Assembly: GCA_947568835.1 (NCBI GenBank)
Contig: OX387603.1
Span: 28,110,651-28,174,650 of the forward strand
DNA length: 64,000 bases
Direction of reading: 5' to 3'
Origin: Protonemura montana
Taxonomy: Eukaryota; Arthropoda; Insecta; Plecoptera; Nemouridae
The notes below the pieces were generated by a model that did not search any database, was not told where the DNA came from, and saw only the letters and a program-made list of their open reading frames with translations. Made by a program: the position numbers and the translations under genes. Shown here piece after piece: positions 40,896 through 52,430 of this stretch; the stretch's first letter is position 1, and the number at the start of each line of letters is the position of its first letter.

Positions 40896-40989
40896 AATGG
40901 CTTAAAAGATCACGATCGTTTGCACAGTCGTTGCTTTTTTGGTGTTCGTTGTTGGTGTTTGTTTTTTGTTGTTGTTGACAATTGAAATT

Positions 40990-42300
40990 TGAAACCCAGC
41001 AGCTGCCATTAAGATTCACGATCGTTCCATGGCATGTTGGACAACAATTTACCTTGGAAATTGCACCTTGGAAATTAGCTCGAAAGCACCATCAGCCAAA
41101 TCTTGGGCGACGATCCCAAACAAATCGACAAAACCAGAAAATTCAAACGAAGGTTTCCAGAAGCGGAGGAGTTATTCTTGGGTCACTCATGGCAGATGAG
41201 ATTGCTCTGTTGAAACAACTAGACTACAATGGAAAGAGAGTAGTAGGCCAGTGTAGCTTGGGCAATGAATGCCTTGATAACGACAATGTCCCCATGGCAA
41301 AGGACGCGTTAGTCTTCATGTTTACGGCATTAAATCGATCGTGGAAGATTCCCGTTGGTTATGCATTAATTAACGGGTTGAGTTCTGATGTGAGAGTAAA
41401 TTTAATTAGTCAGTATATCAGAAAACTCCACTAAACTGGGGCTGTCGTAGTGTCTCTAGTCTGTGATGGTGCTGCAGTGAACAAAGCGATGCTTGAAGGG
41501 CTGGGTGTCAATATTTCATTGAATAAACCCTGATTTCCTGCCGACCCACAGAAGAAAATCTATGCACTTCTCGATGCATGTCAGAAGCTGAAGTTGTTCA
41601 GAAATTTTCTTGGGGAAAGAAAGGTTCTTCTGGACAGTTCCGGAGGTAAAATCCGATGGATTTATTTTGAAGAGTTGGAAGCTCTGCAAGACAAAGAAGG
41701 ACTTCATGAAGATAACAAGCTTAAGAGAAGGCACATTGAGTGGCAAAGACAAAAGATGAAAGTGTCACTTGCAGCACATACACTTAGTAATTCAGATGCA
41801 AATGCAAAGATATTTACAAAAACATGGGACCGCATCAGTTCAAAGACTGCGACGCTACAGTAGAATTTTGAAAGAAAATTGATCGGGCTTTCGACCTTCT
41901 GAATTCGTGCCATCCAATGGGTGCTGGGACAAAATCACCTGTTAGAAAATCAAATAGGTCGACGGTAGTGAAAAGCAAGCATAGAATATATCAAGGGTAT
42001 CAAGCTCTCCCATGGAAGTCTCGCCTGGAATTACACCCCATTTATGGCTTTGTTTTAGACCTCTTGTCAGTGAAAGGTTTAGCAGAGGAATTTGTCTGGG
42101 GTGAAACGCCTCTGTTGCGCTTTCTATTGACGAGGAGGCTTAGCTAAGACCACCTTGAGCTTGTTTTCTCGTCGATAAGGAACCGGAGCGGCAACAACAA
42201 TTATCCTACACCCATGGAATTTCGTTCAGCGTACCGAAAATGCTTAATGACTCGCATTGACCCTTCGGCAAGCGCCTTGTTTCTTATAGTCATGTGGTTA
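40990..42300 (+). pseudogene. P-element transposase relic (THAP9-like)
   Basis: Consecutive frames spell a P-type transposase: MADEIALLKQL, YNGKRVVGQCSLG, ALVFMFTALNRSWKIPVGYA, LINGL; after a TAA, VVSLVCDGAAVNKAMLEGLG; a TGA; then KIYALLDACQKLKLFRNFLG, KIRWIYFEELEALQDKEGL, HIEWQRQKMKVSLAAHTLS; finally HLELVFSSIRNRSGNNNYPT, EFRSAYRK, the insertion-domain C-terminal block. At least three stops and a frameshift inactivate it. No N-terminal THAP finger is seen. Terminal inverted repeats were not identified. Confidence 0.85.
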
Positions 42301-42630
42301 TGCATGTAGGAATGTTTACGAATGTCTGATTTTTGTTCAAATATAAAGAGAATCGATTTTAAAATATATGTGCCAGGTATTGACATTATTTTTTCCTTGG
42401 TAAATAGTTTTCTATTTGATTTTCTCTTTCTGGACCTGTTTAAGTTCAAAGTGTGTTTTTCTGTAAATAAAATACCCTTTTCAAAACTGACACCGAGTTT
42501 CTCCAGACTTTTATACCATAAGCTTAGATATTAAACTTCTTTGAATTTAGCTTTAGTTACGATATCTCTGAATTTAAATACATGATGTGCGACGTTTATT
42601 GCATGGGTACCTATTCTTCATGCTGATTTC
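42301..42630. other. Flank of the P-element relic
   Basis: AT-rich, no recognised feature. Confidence 0.4.
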
Positions 42631-42639
42631 ATTTAGGAT

Positions 42640-43130
42640 GTTCATCAATGATAAGCCCAAGAAATCAAGCATGGGGCACAGTCTCAATCTAGACTTCGTC
42701 AATTTCAAGTGATATATCAACTTACTTTCTTACTTTTAAATTGAATAATTTTTTATTGAATAATTGAATTGGATTTAAATTAAATGGAAACATTTGTAAA
42801 GCTTGGTAAATAGAATATTGTGATTGACGGTCAAAAGCCTCGGTTAGGTCACACATGATAAAACCATAGATAAGAAGCTAAATTGTCCACCAAAGTGATA
42901 ATATTTTGAACAAGCTGCAAGTTACCGTCGGTTTCCTTCTTTGAAACCCACATTCAGTCCCTGACAAAACATTTTTTCGGGTAAAAAGAATGTTTAAAAA
43001 TCTTCAAATGACACTTTTTGTCCAAGTTCAGGACCGCGCACAAATCAAAGTAAATTGATTTCTGTACACAAAAACTTGTTAGATGTTTAATCCTCGCGAT
43101 TAGTTTATCAGAATCCGATGGCAAGATGTT
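42640..43130 (-). pseudogene. Heavily decayed non-LTR RT fragment
   Basis: The minus strand reads CVQKSIYFDLCAVL, VGFKKETDGNLQLVQNIITL, VDN, then after a shift GFIMCDLTEAFDRQSQYSIY (the RT block that precedes the F/YADD motif), and after a large deletion SLEIDEV, FLGLIIDEH. The catalytic F/YADD region is deleted. Confidence 0.6.
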
Positions 43131-43144
43131 GTTGTCGACAGCAG

Positions 43145-43315
43145 TTCTGGGCGGAACCGTAATCAAATCGAAAAGAACCGCTATATTTTTGATCCCAATA
43201 ACGATTCCGGTTCCGATCCCTCTTCTGGCAAAATCTCGAATTACGGTGCCGATTTCGGTTTCTCAAAATATTTCGGTTTTTTGGGTTCCGGTTTTGGGTT
43301 CCTGGTTCTAATACC
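43145..43315. repeat. Decayed GGTTCC-rich hAT-MITE end
   Basis: GATTCCGGTTCCGATCCC, TTGGGTTCCGGTTTTGGGTT, resembling the subterminal runs of the 19.0-20.2 kb MITE, with many substitutions. Confidence 0.5.
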
Positions 43316-43319
43316 AATA

Positions 43320-44290
43320 ATCACGGTGTAAGTGGCCGCTGAGTATTTTATATTTTTACGCACAATACGAAACAACCAACGCCCATCTTAGCTGGTTTCA
43401 TCCAGTTCCACTCACGCAATAGTGAGAGATTTTCAGGCGTGTACAGATGGTTTTCGGCCATATCGTCTGTGTCCTGCCGAGTTGTTTGTGTTCCCGTGTG
43501 GAGGAAATTCACGAGATCCTGAGCAATAGTTGATGATGGTCCGTGACTAGAATGATGGCAAGATGGTAAAATGTGTCTTTCTATGCTGCCTAGCGACACA
43601 TTTCAAACATACTCGCAAACATCTCAAACACAAGATGTTTGTCATTTTTAACATTTTTTAAATTAAAAAATAATACATAAAAATAATGTTGTCAGAGAAG
43701 ATTCAAAACTAAAAATCATATATTTTCTACAGCACGTCAGGTGGAACTAAAACTTATTTTAAGCAGTCCAGGAACTCTTTGACACTTAAGCATGCTTGCT
43801 CAAGCAAAAGATTTTTTAGCCTCTCTAAGAACATATTTGTGGATGCAGCTTGCGAAATGTTTGTTAGGAGTTGGTTAACATTTTTAATCCCACGTCGTGT
43901 CCTGCTGAAAGTTGCATAGTTGCCGTTTTACATTCATCAACACCTACCTAGTTTTCCTCATTTCTGGTGAAGTGTCCAGTCCAGTGGTGAAGACCAGTCT
44001 TTAACTTTTGACAGTCTATCGTATTGGTTTCTTTCATCGTTGTACCCAATTCAATTGGTTTGTATTTTTCAATCGAAATAAGTTGCCATAGGTTTTAGGT
44101 AGGTTAGCTGGTAAACTACATCTTAGTCAAATGCTCGTATAGACTGAATATTGGTTAAATTCGATTCAATAAAAAGTCAACAACACACCCTTATTACAAT
44201 ACCATATTATAGCACCGTGTTTATAAAGATTAAAACATAATAATCAATACAGTCTTATAATAACCAATACATATCACAATAACTACATTT
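43320..44290. other. Unassigned spacer
   Basis: No gene recognised. CAAACATCTCAAACACAAGATG near 43616 is a short inverted motif. Confidence 0.4.
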
Positions 44291-44329
44291 GCAATCTTTT
44301 GTTACGCTCAATTCATCTACGGTATAAAA

Positions 44330-45195
44330 TCCATGGTTCACAAGGAATTTTTTCGTAATTTCTTTAAAAATTTTTTTTTTTTTCACTTTGTGACTTGAGT
44401 TTGTCTGGTAGATTATTAAAAATGCGTGCCCCTAAGTTTTTAGGGGTCCCTTCTGTTATGTTTAATCTTATTCTAGGTTGGCGCAAGACATTTTTGTGTC
44501 TTGTATTTAAGTTATGTACATCATTATTTTTCGTAAAAACACCGGTATTATCTACTACAAATAAGAGTACTTCTGGTTTAAATATATGCATGTCATGGTT
44601 AAAATCTGGTGTTTTATAAATAACGGCTTACAGGGTTGTTGATTTCGTAAATTGTAGACTATTTTTAATGCCTTCTTTCGTTTAAAGAAGATTTTTTTTA
44701 TGCTGCTGGCGAGCTACCCCAAAGGAGAATTCCAAATCTAATTTTATCTTGAATCAGGGCGTGGAAAGCGATTTTTGCAGTAGACTCGTTTACTTGGTTT
44801 GTTAAATTCGATAGTTCGTAGCATGCCATGTTTAACGCGCCGCTAAGTTCTTTGTGTGTTCTTTCCATTTCAGTCTTTGGTCTACTGTGTTACCTAGAAA
44901 GTCACACGCCTCTTTAGTGTTTAAAGTAGTGTTTTCACATGTCACTTCTGTTATGCCTGCGTTTCCTTCCCTTTGAAGATTACTATGTTCGTCTTGTCGT
45001 GATTTAATTTAAGTTGGTTTGGACTGAACCATCTTTCTGCCGTGCTAAATGTTCTTTTCAAGTTACGTAATAGGTCAATGTCATTTTGTCTATCAACTAT
45101 TAAGCTAGTATTGTCCGCATATAAAATTACTTCCGTATTTGCATTCGTTGTGGCAGCGGCCAGGTCGTTAACATAGAAACTAAAAAGAACAGTGA
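44330..45195 (-). pseudogene. Non-LTR RT, 3' portion, split from its 5' part by a hAT insertion
   Basis: Minus strand: LFSFYVNDLAAATTNANTEV, ILYADNTSLIVDRQNDIDLL; then NQLKLNHDKTNIVIF, FLGNTVDQRLKWKEHTKNLA, FGILLWGSSP, and the C-terminal ARIFNNLPDKLKS. The catalytic motif reads YADN rather than YADD. The upstream RT blocks lie at 47555-47870, beyond the hAT element. Confidence 0.8.
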
Positions 45196-45256
45196 CAGTG
45201 GCAGTGACAGTACAGTGACTAGGTAATCCTGGGCCCGGGGGCAAGATTTTTCGTTG

Positions 45257-45277
45257 CCCCCCCCCCCCCCCCCCCCC
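45257..45277. repeat. Homopolymer C21
   Basis: Twenty-one consecutive C within the left end of the hAT element. Length may be unreliable in any sequencing read. Confidence 0.9.
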
Positions 45278-45542
45278 AAGGAAGATGAACGAAGAAAATT
45301 TACAGTTTTTATTTTTCTGTATTGCATGCATTTTTATACGTTCACTTGCGAGTGCTGCTAAAATAACACATGGATACCCGGAAAAACACTTTAGTTACTA
45401 GCAATTAACAATTATTTGTTATTCAATGTGATAAATCGAGATCAAATAATATGATTCATGGAGGAAAATGACATATCGTGTCAAGCCAAAGCTCCTACAT
45501 CTAAAATGGCAACTTTAAAGTTTAAGTTCATAGTAAATGAAG

Positions 45543-46259
45543 TCACCCGGGAAACAAGTGTGAACTCTTCTTACAAAAGAAAACTACTATTAAGTCGAGA
45601 TCTTTGAGTCGAGCTTGGACCCCGGTGTAAGCTCCACTCATAGTTGCGGCTCCATCATAACCTTGGCCACGACAGTTGTCAAAACTCATTCCTCTTTTCT
45701 CAAGATTTTCTAAAACCAAGCTTTTGATCCCAGCTGCTGATTGGTCTTCCACAACCTCGAAACCAAGGAACGATTCATTGATTTTTATATTTGTTGGTTT
45801 CCCTTGATCGTCTTTTTCAATGCTGGTGTAACGGAAAACAGCACTCATCTGATCAGTCTTCAATTTACTATCCTGTGTTGTGTCTACTATTATAGAAAAA
45901 AATAGAGCTGCTTTGATGGACTCAGATAAATCACTAGGAATTACAAGAGTTATTAGCTCGTTCTGGATGGCAGGGCTAATATATCTGATTGATCCTTTGG
46001 GCATTTCCATTATTTGCTTCATCACTTGGTCGAACATCGATAAAACTTCAAGAATAGACGTGAAAACCCCTCGCTTAGCTGAATCGACAGCTTCTAGGTG
46101 GCCTCTGAAAGGCAAATTATTTTTTGCAAGTGTAAGGAATGTTGCAAGTATCCGATGCAAAGCATTTTGCCAGAATATTTTCTCGGCTTGAATTTCTATT
46201 TCCATGCTCTCTACGAAAGTTGATTTCCTGAACTGCTCGTAAACTAGGCAGGCGATCAA
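45543..46259 (-). pseudogene. hAT transposase, central part (ZMYM1/DUF4371-like)
   Basis: 238 codons: FWQNALHRILATFLTLAKNN, LPFRGH, later SIIVDTTQDSKLKTDQMSAV (first catalytic Asp region) and FDNCRGQGYDGAATMSGAYT (second), GVQARL. This order is characteristic of ZMYM1-type hAT proteins. The frame stops at 45543, before the C-terminal dimerisation domain, and an N-terminal part is on a separate frame, so the copy is inactive or relies on unrecognised introns. Confidence 0.8.
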
Positions 46260-46815
46260 GTGGGACTCGCTCTCTTAATGGCGCTTGATTTTCTCCAAGA
46301 GATGCTTCCAGTCACGAATCCCACTAGCCCAGGATAGTTTCCCTTCCAACATGGTTGACAATATGCAGCATCAAGTGCCGGTGAATAACCGAGCCACGAC
46401 CTTGCTAGTGTTAATCCCATTTTAGTTATTGTTGCTAGCAGAAAAGCTTCTCATGGACTCGCTTAAAGTTGGAAAAGGCCCTGAAGGACGACATGGGCCA
46501 TTGTCAATAAAATATTTTTTTTTGTACGGGCATCGACGTCAGGGAAATGTTTTCGATCTGTAGGATGGTTAGTTATATTTTCATTTCAAGAAATTTGGTC
46601 TGTCTCGACACCAGTATCGTTGATGAAATCCGGTCAGAGAACCCAAGTATTTCAGTCGCATACACGCGCTGAGACAGCTTAAAATTAGCATCAAATGTGA
46701 TTACAGAGTGCAAAAGCAGATAAACTGTACTTTATGTGGAAGGAAATTAAACAAAACAGCTTGCGCCAAATTTGAATGAGAATAACTACAACTGGGTTTC
46801 TTAATTAACGCTTGC

Positions 46816-47094
46816 CTATATTAGTATAATCTTATTTATTCTTACCGTAGTTTCTGGTAGTGCACTTTCAGACGAAGTGCCAGTGTTATGAGAAATTTCT
46901 GTTGCTACGGCCAAACTATCGCTGCATACAATCATATTAACGGGAACTTTGTTTAAATATGAATTTTCCACTGGAAAACTCGAAAGAGCAGCCGCGAAAA
47001 AGGTGCTAATTTTGAGAATTTTGTTCGCTTTCTTGTCATTTTCACATTTAACACGCCTTTTTTGGGCCCCGCTTAAGCTAGGCTTTGAAGTCAT
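46816..47094 (-). pseudogene. hAT element N-terminal exon/fragment
   Basis: Reads MTSKPSLSGAQKRRVKCEND, KKANKILKISTFFA, the lysine-rich start typical of ZMYM1-like hAT proteins. The start at 47094 fits the distance to the right terminus. About 550 bp of unassigned sequence separates it from the next transposase block. Confidence 0.6.
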
Positions 47095-47554
47095 TAACTC
47101 ACAAAGAAAAAAATTATATCTCCGCGCTCACTGCCGTCACCCAACGTAGTCGAGTGATCAGTGAATACTAAACCACTAACTGAATTGTGTAAACGCAGTT
47201 TTCCCACTATTGGGAAAAGTAAATTACCCTTTAAAAGCCGAGATGATACGAATTTGCGCCGACAAAGGGTAAGGCCGCAGCAACGTAGTAACTATGTAAC
47301 CATAGTCAGTAGTGAGCTAGCTTGTACGTTAGTATATTTCTGTGAAGTTCCACAGTCTTATGTTTAAATGAGGTAGTGAGTGACGGAAATGCAACTATTA
47401 AATTCACGTTATTCACTCTACACACGACGTGGATCGTCCAAACGAGCTCGTCGGCTGGCGCGAGGTAAGCACGCGACCACGTTTGTCCCTGACAAGCTTT
47501 GGGCCCGGGGGCGGTCGTCCCGCCTGCACTGCCGATAGTTACGCCACTGCCAGC

Positions 47555-47870
47555 AAGGTCCCCTGCGGGATTCCTCGTCATAATTGATTTTCACTTTCTG
47601 TTTCCTGTCTGATAGGTAGAAACTATCAGATCCAGTTTAAAGCCACCCCATTTACGCCGTAATATCTGAGTTTTTCTATTAAAATCGAATGGTTTATTGT
47701 GTCAAGACAAGTCACAGAAAATAACGCCTACTGCTATTTTTCTTCCGAGACACACTAGACTGGTCGCTGCAGTCGTCGTTGAAAACCCTTTGCGAAACCC
47801 GTGCTGATTGGTACATAATATATAATTTTCTTTAATAAAGTTGAGCAACTTGATGAACTTTCACGAAAAT
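47555..47870 (-). pseudogene. Non-LTR RT, 5' part of the element interrupted by hAT
   Basis: Minus strand: NQHGFRKGFSTTTAATSLV, VIFCDLS, then in a shifted frame DTINHSILIEKLRYYGVNGV, ALNWI and finally GIPQGTLL, which stops exactly at the hAT border. These are RT fingers/palm blocks preceding the catalytic motif at 45.1 kb. Confidence 0.8.
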
Positions 47871-48590
47871 CACAAAAACGGGGACAAGTTACAGAAGCTG
47901 TCAACGCTGTGGGTCCATAGAAAGTGTAAGTTTAACTCTGTTTTACAAGTTCTGCAAGGGACGAGGGTAACAATCTTTGTAGGCAATTGGAGGGTGGATT
48001 GGAAGTAAATCAACGTTTACTTAAAATGTCATATCAAGGGGTCTCGACTGAAAAGCCAATCCAGCCGGTTGGTAATAATGTATTTTCTCAACAGTTTAAA
48101 TCGAAGTGGAAAGTGATGAAGAAAAAGGTGAAACAAAAGGTGCAACAAACGTGAGATGGCCAAGACGGGTGGCGGTGTCGCTAAAATCTTAGAACTCTCG
48201 TCAGTCGAGATGATGATCGGCAAGGCCTCTCTCCACAGAGTGGGTGGCATCGACACCCTTTGAAGTTTCGTTTGGACATTTAAATCACAAATCCACATTC
48301 TGGTTACATTTTATTTTTAGCAAGTACCTATGTAATATCTGTACACTTTCAAATACAATTCCACAGGCCTGTGAAATATCCAAAATCTTGTACATACTAT
48401 TTAACTGGTTTATGATCAGTCTCAAGACAGTCAGTAACAGTTTTAAATATGCAATATATTTATTGCCATGTGCTACACAACAAATAAAATGTGTATCTAG
48501 GTCTAACAAAAAATCTTTGCAAGTTTTACAAAGAGTAGGTATGTTGTGAAATCTTACTCTGAACAAAATACATCGAATGTAGGCATTCAT
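47871..48590. other. Unassigned; possible flank of the non-LTR copy
   Basis: Short frames on both strands, none recognised. Confidence 0.35.
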
Positions 48591-48599
48591 GTTAATCTC

Positions 48600-49130
48600 A
48601 ATTAAAAAAATTTCAGCCTCTTTTCAGCAGCCCCGGAAGGAGAATGATAACAATAACAAAATGTGCCCGGCAACAATAACCCGGCTAGTGATCGAGCAGG
48701 TCCCAGATCACCACTGCATGACCGTGATAGAAGACTCTCCTCCGCCAAGCCACAAACCTTGGCTGCTGCGCCGGCACCAGCCGCAGAACTAGATCCGCTG
48801 GGTGCCAATGACAATAACAAAGACGACCTAGTATCGAATCAAGACGCCACTAAAAAAGAGACCGCAGGTGAGACGCACTGCAGAAGAGATCTAATTAGCC
48901 GTAGTGTCCAACCAGGCAACACTTAATGATAATGTTGCGGAGCTGACGAAGGAGATCAAGCGGCAAAATTATATTTCTGAGTCCATCCTAGAATTATAGA
49001 GGGAGGCACTGAGACAAAAGGAAACGCAGCATCGGGAGACGATGGTAATGCAAAGCAAGATTTCAAGTTCACTTGCTGAAATAAAAAATAAACACACAAA
49101 GTGCCCATCGGTTGATAGGTTTTCATTGTT
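48600..49130 (+). pseudogene. Decayed coiled-coil coding relic, Harbinger Myb-accessory-like
   Basis: Plus-strand text KPQTLAAAPAPAAELDPLGA, then LNDNVAELTKEIKRQNYISE, SILEL, stop, REALRQKETQHRETMVMQSK, ISSSLAEIKNK. Acidic linker plus heptad-rich C-terminus is typical of the Myb/Zeste-like accessory proteins, and a Harbinger transposase relic follows on the other strand. Multiple stops. Confidence 0.45.
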
Positions 49131-49560
49131 TTAAATATTTTAAATATATATATATATTCATATTTGAATACATTATATTCATGATTTTTATTATTCATAT
49201 TATTTATTTTCTTATTTTAACTTGAGCCAACTTTTCAGTTAGTTATTAATGCCAAAGGGCTGATTGATCTGATGATGATGAAGGAATTGAAACTTAAAAA
49301 TTATATTTTTAGCAAAAAAATTGTTGCTTAGAAGGAATTGAAACTTCTTTTGGGACCACGCTCAGTGGCAACCCGGAACGAATTGAATTTCTACATTTAT
49401 TTCTTTTCCCCATCTGATTGTACTACTTACCATGTGATTTAATTAAGTGAACCTCATTTATAAAGTGCCAAATTCAAAATGTTCCGTAATCATTGTAAGA
49501 AATAAAACAAATTTGTCACGTACAAACCGTTCATTCTTGTTATTGCAATTCAGGCCAAAC
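49131..49560. other. AT-rich spacer
   Basis: A short duplicated GAAGGAATTGAAACTT occurs at 49280 and 49332. No gene. Confidence 0.45.
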
Positions 49561-49569
49561 TGATTCTTC

Positions 49570-49965
49570 GATCAGCCGTCGTTGCCTGGCAGCTGCTACG
49601 CCAGCCTGTGGTGCAGCCTGCCATCTCTGCGATGCGCTCTACGACCGCAGGAGCCATCTCGTGAATAATGCCGGCTCCAGACAGAGGTTGTGTAGCACAA
49701 CAGCAGGCGATGGTGATGTTGCAATACACAGTATTCCTCCAAAGTCATCCAGGCATCGGTACCTTGACTTGAGCAATCCGAATGCCCTCTCATTAGAGCA
49801 TCTGGTTTTGGTGTGGGCAGCCTGGTATTGTCTCTCGGCATTGGTTGTAGGGTTGTGGAGCGGCGTCATCATCCACATTTGAAGTGGATGTGCAGAGTCT
49901 CCTGATAATTGAGAAAATATATTTTTGGTTGGTTTTTCCTCATGTAAGAAAAAAAAAAATTGCAA
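49570..49965 (-). pseudogene. PIF/Harbinger transposase fragment (HARBI1-like, C-terminal)
   Basis: Minus strand: LSGDSAHPLQMWMMTPLHNP, TTNAERQYQAAHTKTRCSNE, RAFGLLKSRYRCLD, then VVLHNLCLEPAL. GDSAYPLxxWLMTP and the NxxxERAFGxLKxRFRCL block are diagnostic for DDE_Tnp_4. About 110 residues of an approximately 350-residue enzyme remain. Confidence 0.85.
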
Positions 49966-50054
49966 GAAATTTTGACAATATTACTGTAGGTACTACAAAC
50001 CTAAGAGCCAACCGTTAACTATGGTGCCATTAGCAAATAGCCGAGCTAACGCGC

Positions 50055-50720
50055 TATGCCTGCTAAATTAATTGAAACCTAGTACCAGTTCTCTGCTGGT
50101 ACATTAATTTATTAGGTAAATTAATAATTAGTAATCTTCGGTGTTTAGTGCCTTGTCGGGGCAAGGTGGTCATGCGATAGAATTTCTTTGAGAAGCTCAT
50201 TGGGGGCTTTTTCAAGAGAAAGTCCTTGGCCTGTTCCTTGACAAGCACTTGAAGAGTGCAATGCCAAGTTGTCTATGAATGTCCCTTATTTCTAACTTAC
50301 CAGTGTGATCGTGTTATGCGACAAAGCGCTGCAATTTGGACCATCGGGTGTCTTTGATAAAACGCTTTTCAGATGGCACTCCAGACGGAACTGGCGTATG
50401 TCATAATTGGTAAAATTAGACTCTAATAAAGAACCAGTCCATTCCTAGTGCTAAGTGTACTTTGTCTACTGACAAGTAGAAGACTTTTTACTGTTAAGTG
50501 TGCGCCTGCCAAGTAAGCTTCGAGTCCATAGTTACGCCTAGATATTTAGCTTCCTTCTGCCAAGAAATGGGCTCGTCAGAGAGAGAAATATTGTCAGTAT
50601 TTACAAAATATTTCTTTATACTTTTAGAAAATAAGAAAATGATGACCGGTTGTCAAAACTATGCGTCATTTAGCCCTAGTAATTCATCAAACGATCTTGG
50701 CAACAAAGTCGGAAACAATT
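50055..50720 (-). pseudogene. Jockey-like RT, C-terminal relic
   Basis: Minus strand: SLSDEPISWQKEAKYLGVTM, DSKLTWQAHT, later HDHTGKLEIRDIHRQLGI, ALFKCLSRNRPRTFS. KYLGVxxDxKLTWxxH and the IHxxLxIxxxxE block are typical Jockey-clade features. Several frameshifts. It belongs to a different clade from the other non-LTR fragments in the window. Confidence 0.7.
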
Positions 50721-50767
50721 GATTTGATTGCACGGCTTGGCACTCAGAGATGGATGTAAGTGTGGCC

Positions 50768-50803
50768 TATAAAAGCAAGCGACTGCCGTGCAGTGGCTCA
50801 GTC
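50768..50803 (+). promoter_or_regulatory. TATA-box plus initiator-like pair
   Basis: TATAAAAG at 50768-50775 and TCAGTC with A at 50800, a spacing of 32 nt, matching an arthropod-style TATA/Inr core promoter. No convincing ORF follows (the first downstream ATG at 50929 gives 14 codons), so this may be a remnant of a lost transposon promoter or chance. Confidence 0.3.
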
Positions 50804-50809
50804 TCTCAG

Positions 50810-52300
50810 CGTCCGTCGGCGGGCAAACATCGACTGGCCCAGAATCTTGACTTCTATCGACTTTCAAAGCTTCTCTGGTGAACTGTAATTCTTCGGTGTA
50901 GAGCTGTTACTTCGCCAATTTTTCGGAATGGCACGGGAGTCGGCATTGTCAGTCTATGTCTTCAGTGGCTAACTTTATAATCAATCCAAGTTTCGTTAAG
51001 ATAAACTGGAGTCCGTGACACATCGGCCCTCGTGTTATTGATACACTCGACGATCAATCTTGCATCCCGGGGCAAGACTTGATCCATCCTGGGAGCAGTA
51101 GATGATGGTGGCTCGGCTTACCTCATGGATGCTACGGCTCATCATCGTTTGGCACCACATTGTGCTTGCCATCAATGCTGCGTTCAGAAGAGTGGATGGC
51201 AAAACATGTAGTGGTACAAACATCTAGATTCCACTTTTTTTAACATCAATATCTCTTTATTTTCTAGTTGATACAATCAGGTGGAGTTTCACTTGGGCTT
51301 ACATTTTAAAACTTCCTGATTTTTAACAGGTTATATTAAAATACTCTGCATTGTCAAAACCATCATTTTGTCAAAAGTGTGTTTTAGCAATTTAGCAATT
51401 GCAACAAGAATATCATTATTATAAGGTGAACTGCTCCAAGCGGAACAATCCAAATTATGAGATTGTACACTTGCAATGAATGCTTCTCTTACAATATTCT
51501 CACAACATTGGTTAGCAATTTATTTTAGAGCAAAACAAGCTGACGCAAGTTTCTTGCAAATTTATCTTCCATAGTCTTTCCATTTGCCTCGTTATTTAGC
51601 GCCGGGACTCAAAACTTACTGAAATCTCCACCTCGACATTCTTCGAGTTCTTAGTCTGGATTAACACTGTATGTGTTGAGCTCGCTTTAAGAGCCAGGAA
51701 GTTACTAGGAAATCAGTCGTGAGCGTCTGTCATAACTAATGGCATTCTCCAAATCTTCTTTCCTTATATATTCTACACTATAAAGCTTTGATGATTTCCA
51801 TGAAGAAAATCACAAACCGAGGCACGCAAATTGAAAAACAAATCCGTAATTTTGCAGTAAAGGTAAAGAAAGGTTAAGCCAGTTACATTTTATTTGCTTT
51901 TCCATCACGTGGGAAATCGCGGCGAATTGATCTTGGTGGAAACACTGACAGTGCAGTGACATATACTCGTAGGATCCTGCCATCGTAGGAACTCCATCCT
52001 CTCGAGATTCCCAGCATTGATGCCTTCTTGCAGGCCCAGCGGTAGTTCCCAACACTCATTTTCTTCACAATTTTTTAAAAATCTAAGTGCCTAGTAGGAT
52101 CCAGCACGAGCGCTGTATTATTAAAGTGGATGTTCATTACCGCGGAGTCTTGACTGTGCTGCTGGGTAAAACGCATGGCAGCCTCTAGTGCCCTTCACCG
52201 TCTTCAGGTCCGTTTAATCGTAGATTTAACTTCTTGCCAGATTATGTAATACTGTCTGCACTTGCTACGAACACAACGGTGGTATTCTTGATACCATGCC
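50810..52300. other. Unassigned, with decayed coding-like text on the minus strand
   Basis: Minus-strand frames at 51.7-52.1 kb contain protein-like runs (IRKEDLENAISYDRRSRLIS, SVGNYRWACKKASMLGISRG) broken by stops and shifts. I do not recognise the family. Confidence 0.3.
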
Positions 52301-52307
52301 TTGTATA

Positions 52308-52430
52308 TGTGCCATGCCATGCCATGCCATGCCATGCCATGTATTCTCCGTGCCATGCCATGCCATCCCATGCCATGCCATGTATTCTCCGTGCCATGCC
52401 ATGCCATGCCATGCCATGCCATGTATTCTT
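52308..52430. repeat. CCATG pentamer array with higher-order GTATTCTCCGTG spacers
   Basis: Blocks of (GCCAT)n separated by GTATTCTCCGTGCCATGCC at about 54-bp intervals, three blocks. Open frames through it (MAWHGMAWHG) are artefacts. Confidence 0.85.

Larger units (their letters stand above)
45196..47549 (-). mobile_element. hAT element (ZMYM1-like transposase) inserted in the non-LTR copy
   Basis: The right end, inverted, reads CAGTGGCGTAACTATCGGC and CCCCCGGGCCC; the left end has CAGTGACTAGGTAATCC and GGGCCCGGGGG. CAGTGGCGTA is a common hAT terminus. The exact left border is blurred by a short CAGTGACAGTGG repeat (45190-45217) and no clean 8-bp duplication is seen. Two transposase segments lie inside. 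Confidence 0.7.

Noticed and set aside
45257-45277. C21 as a functional element
   Set aside because: Homopolymer inside a decayed hAT end; most likely slippage, and its length is uncertain in sequencing.
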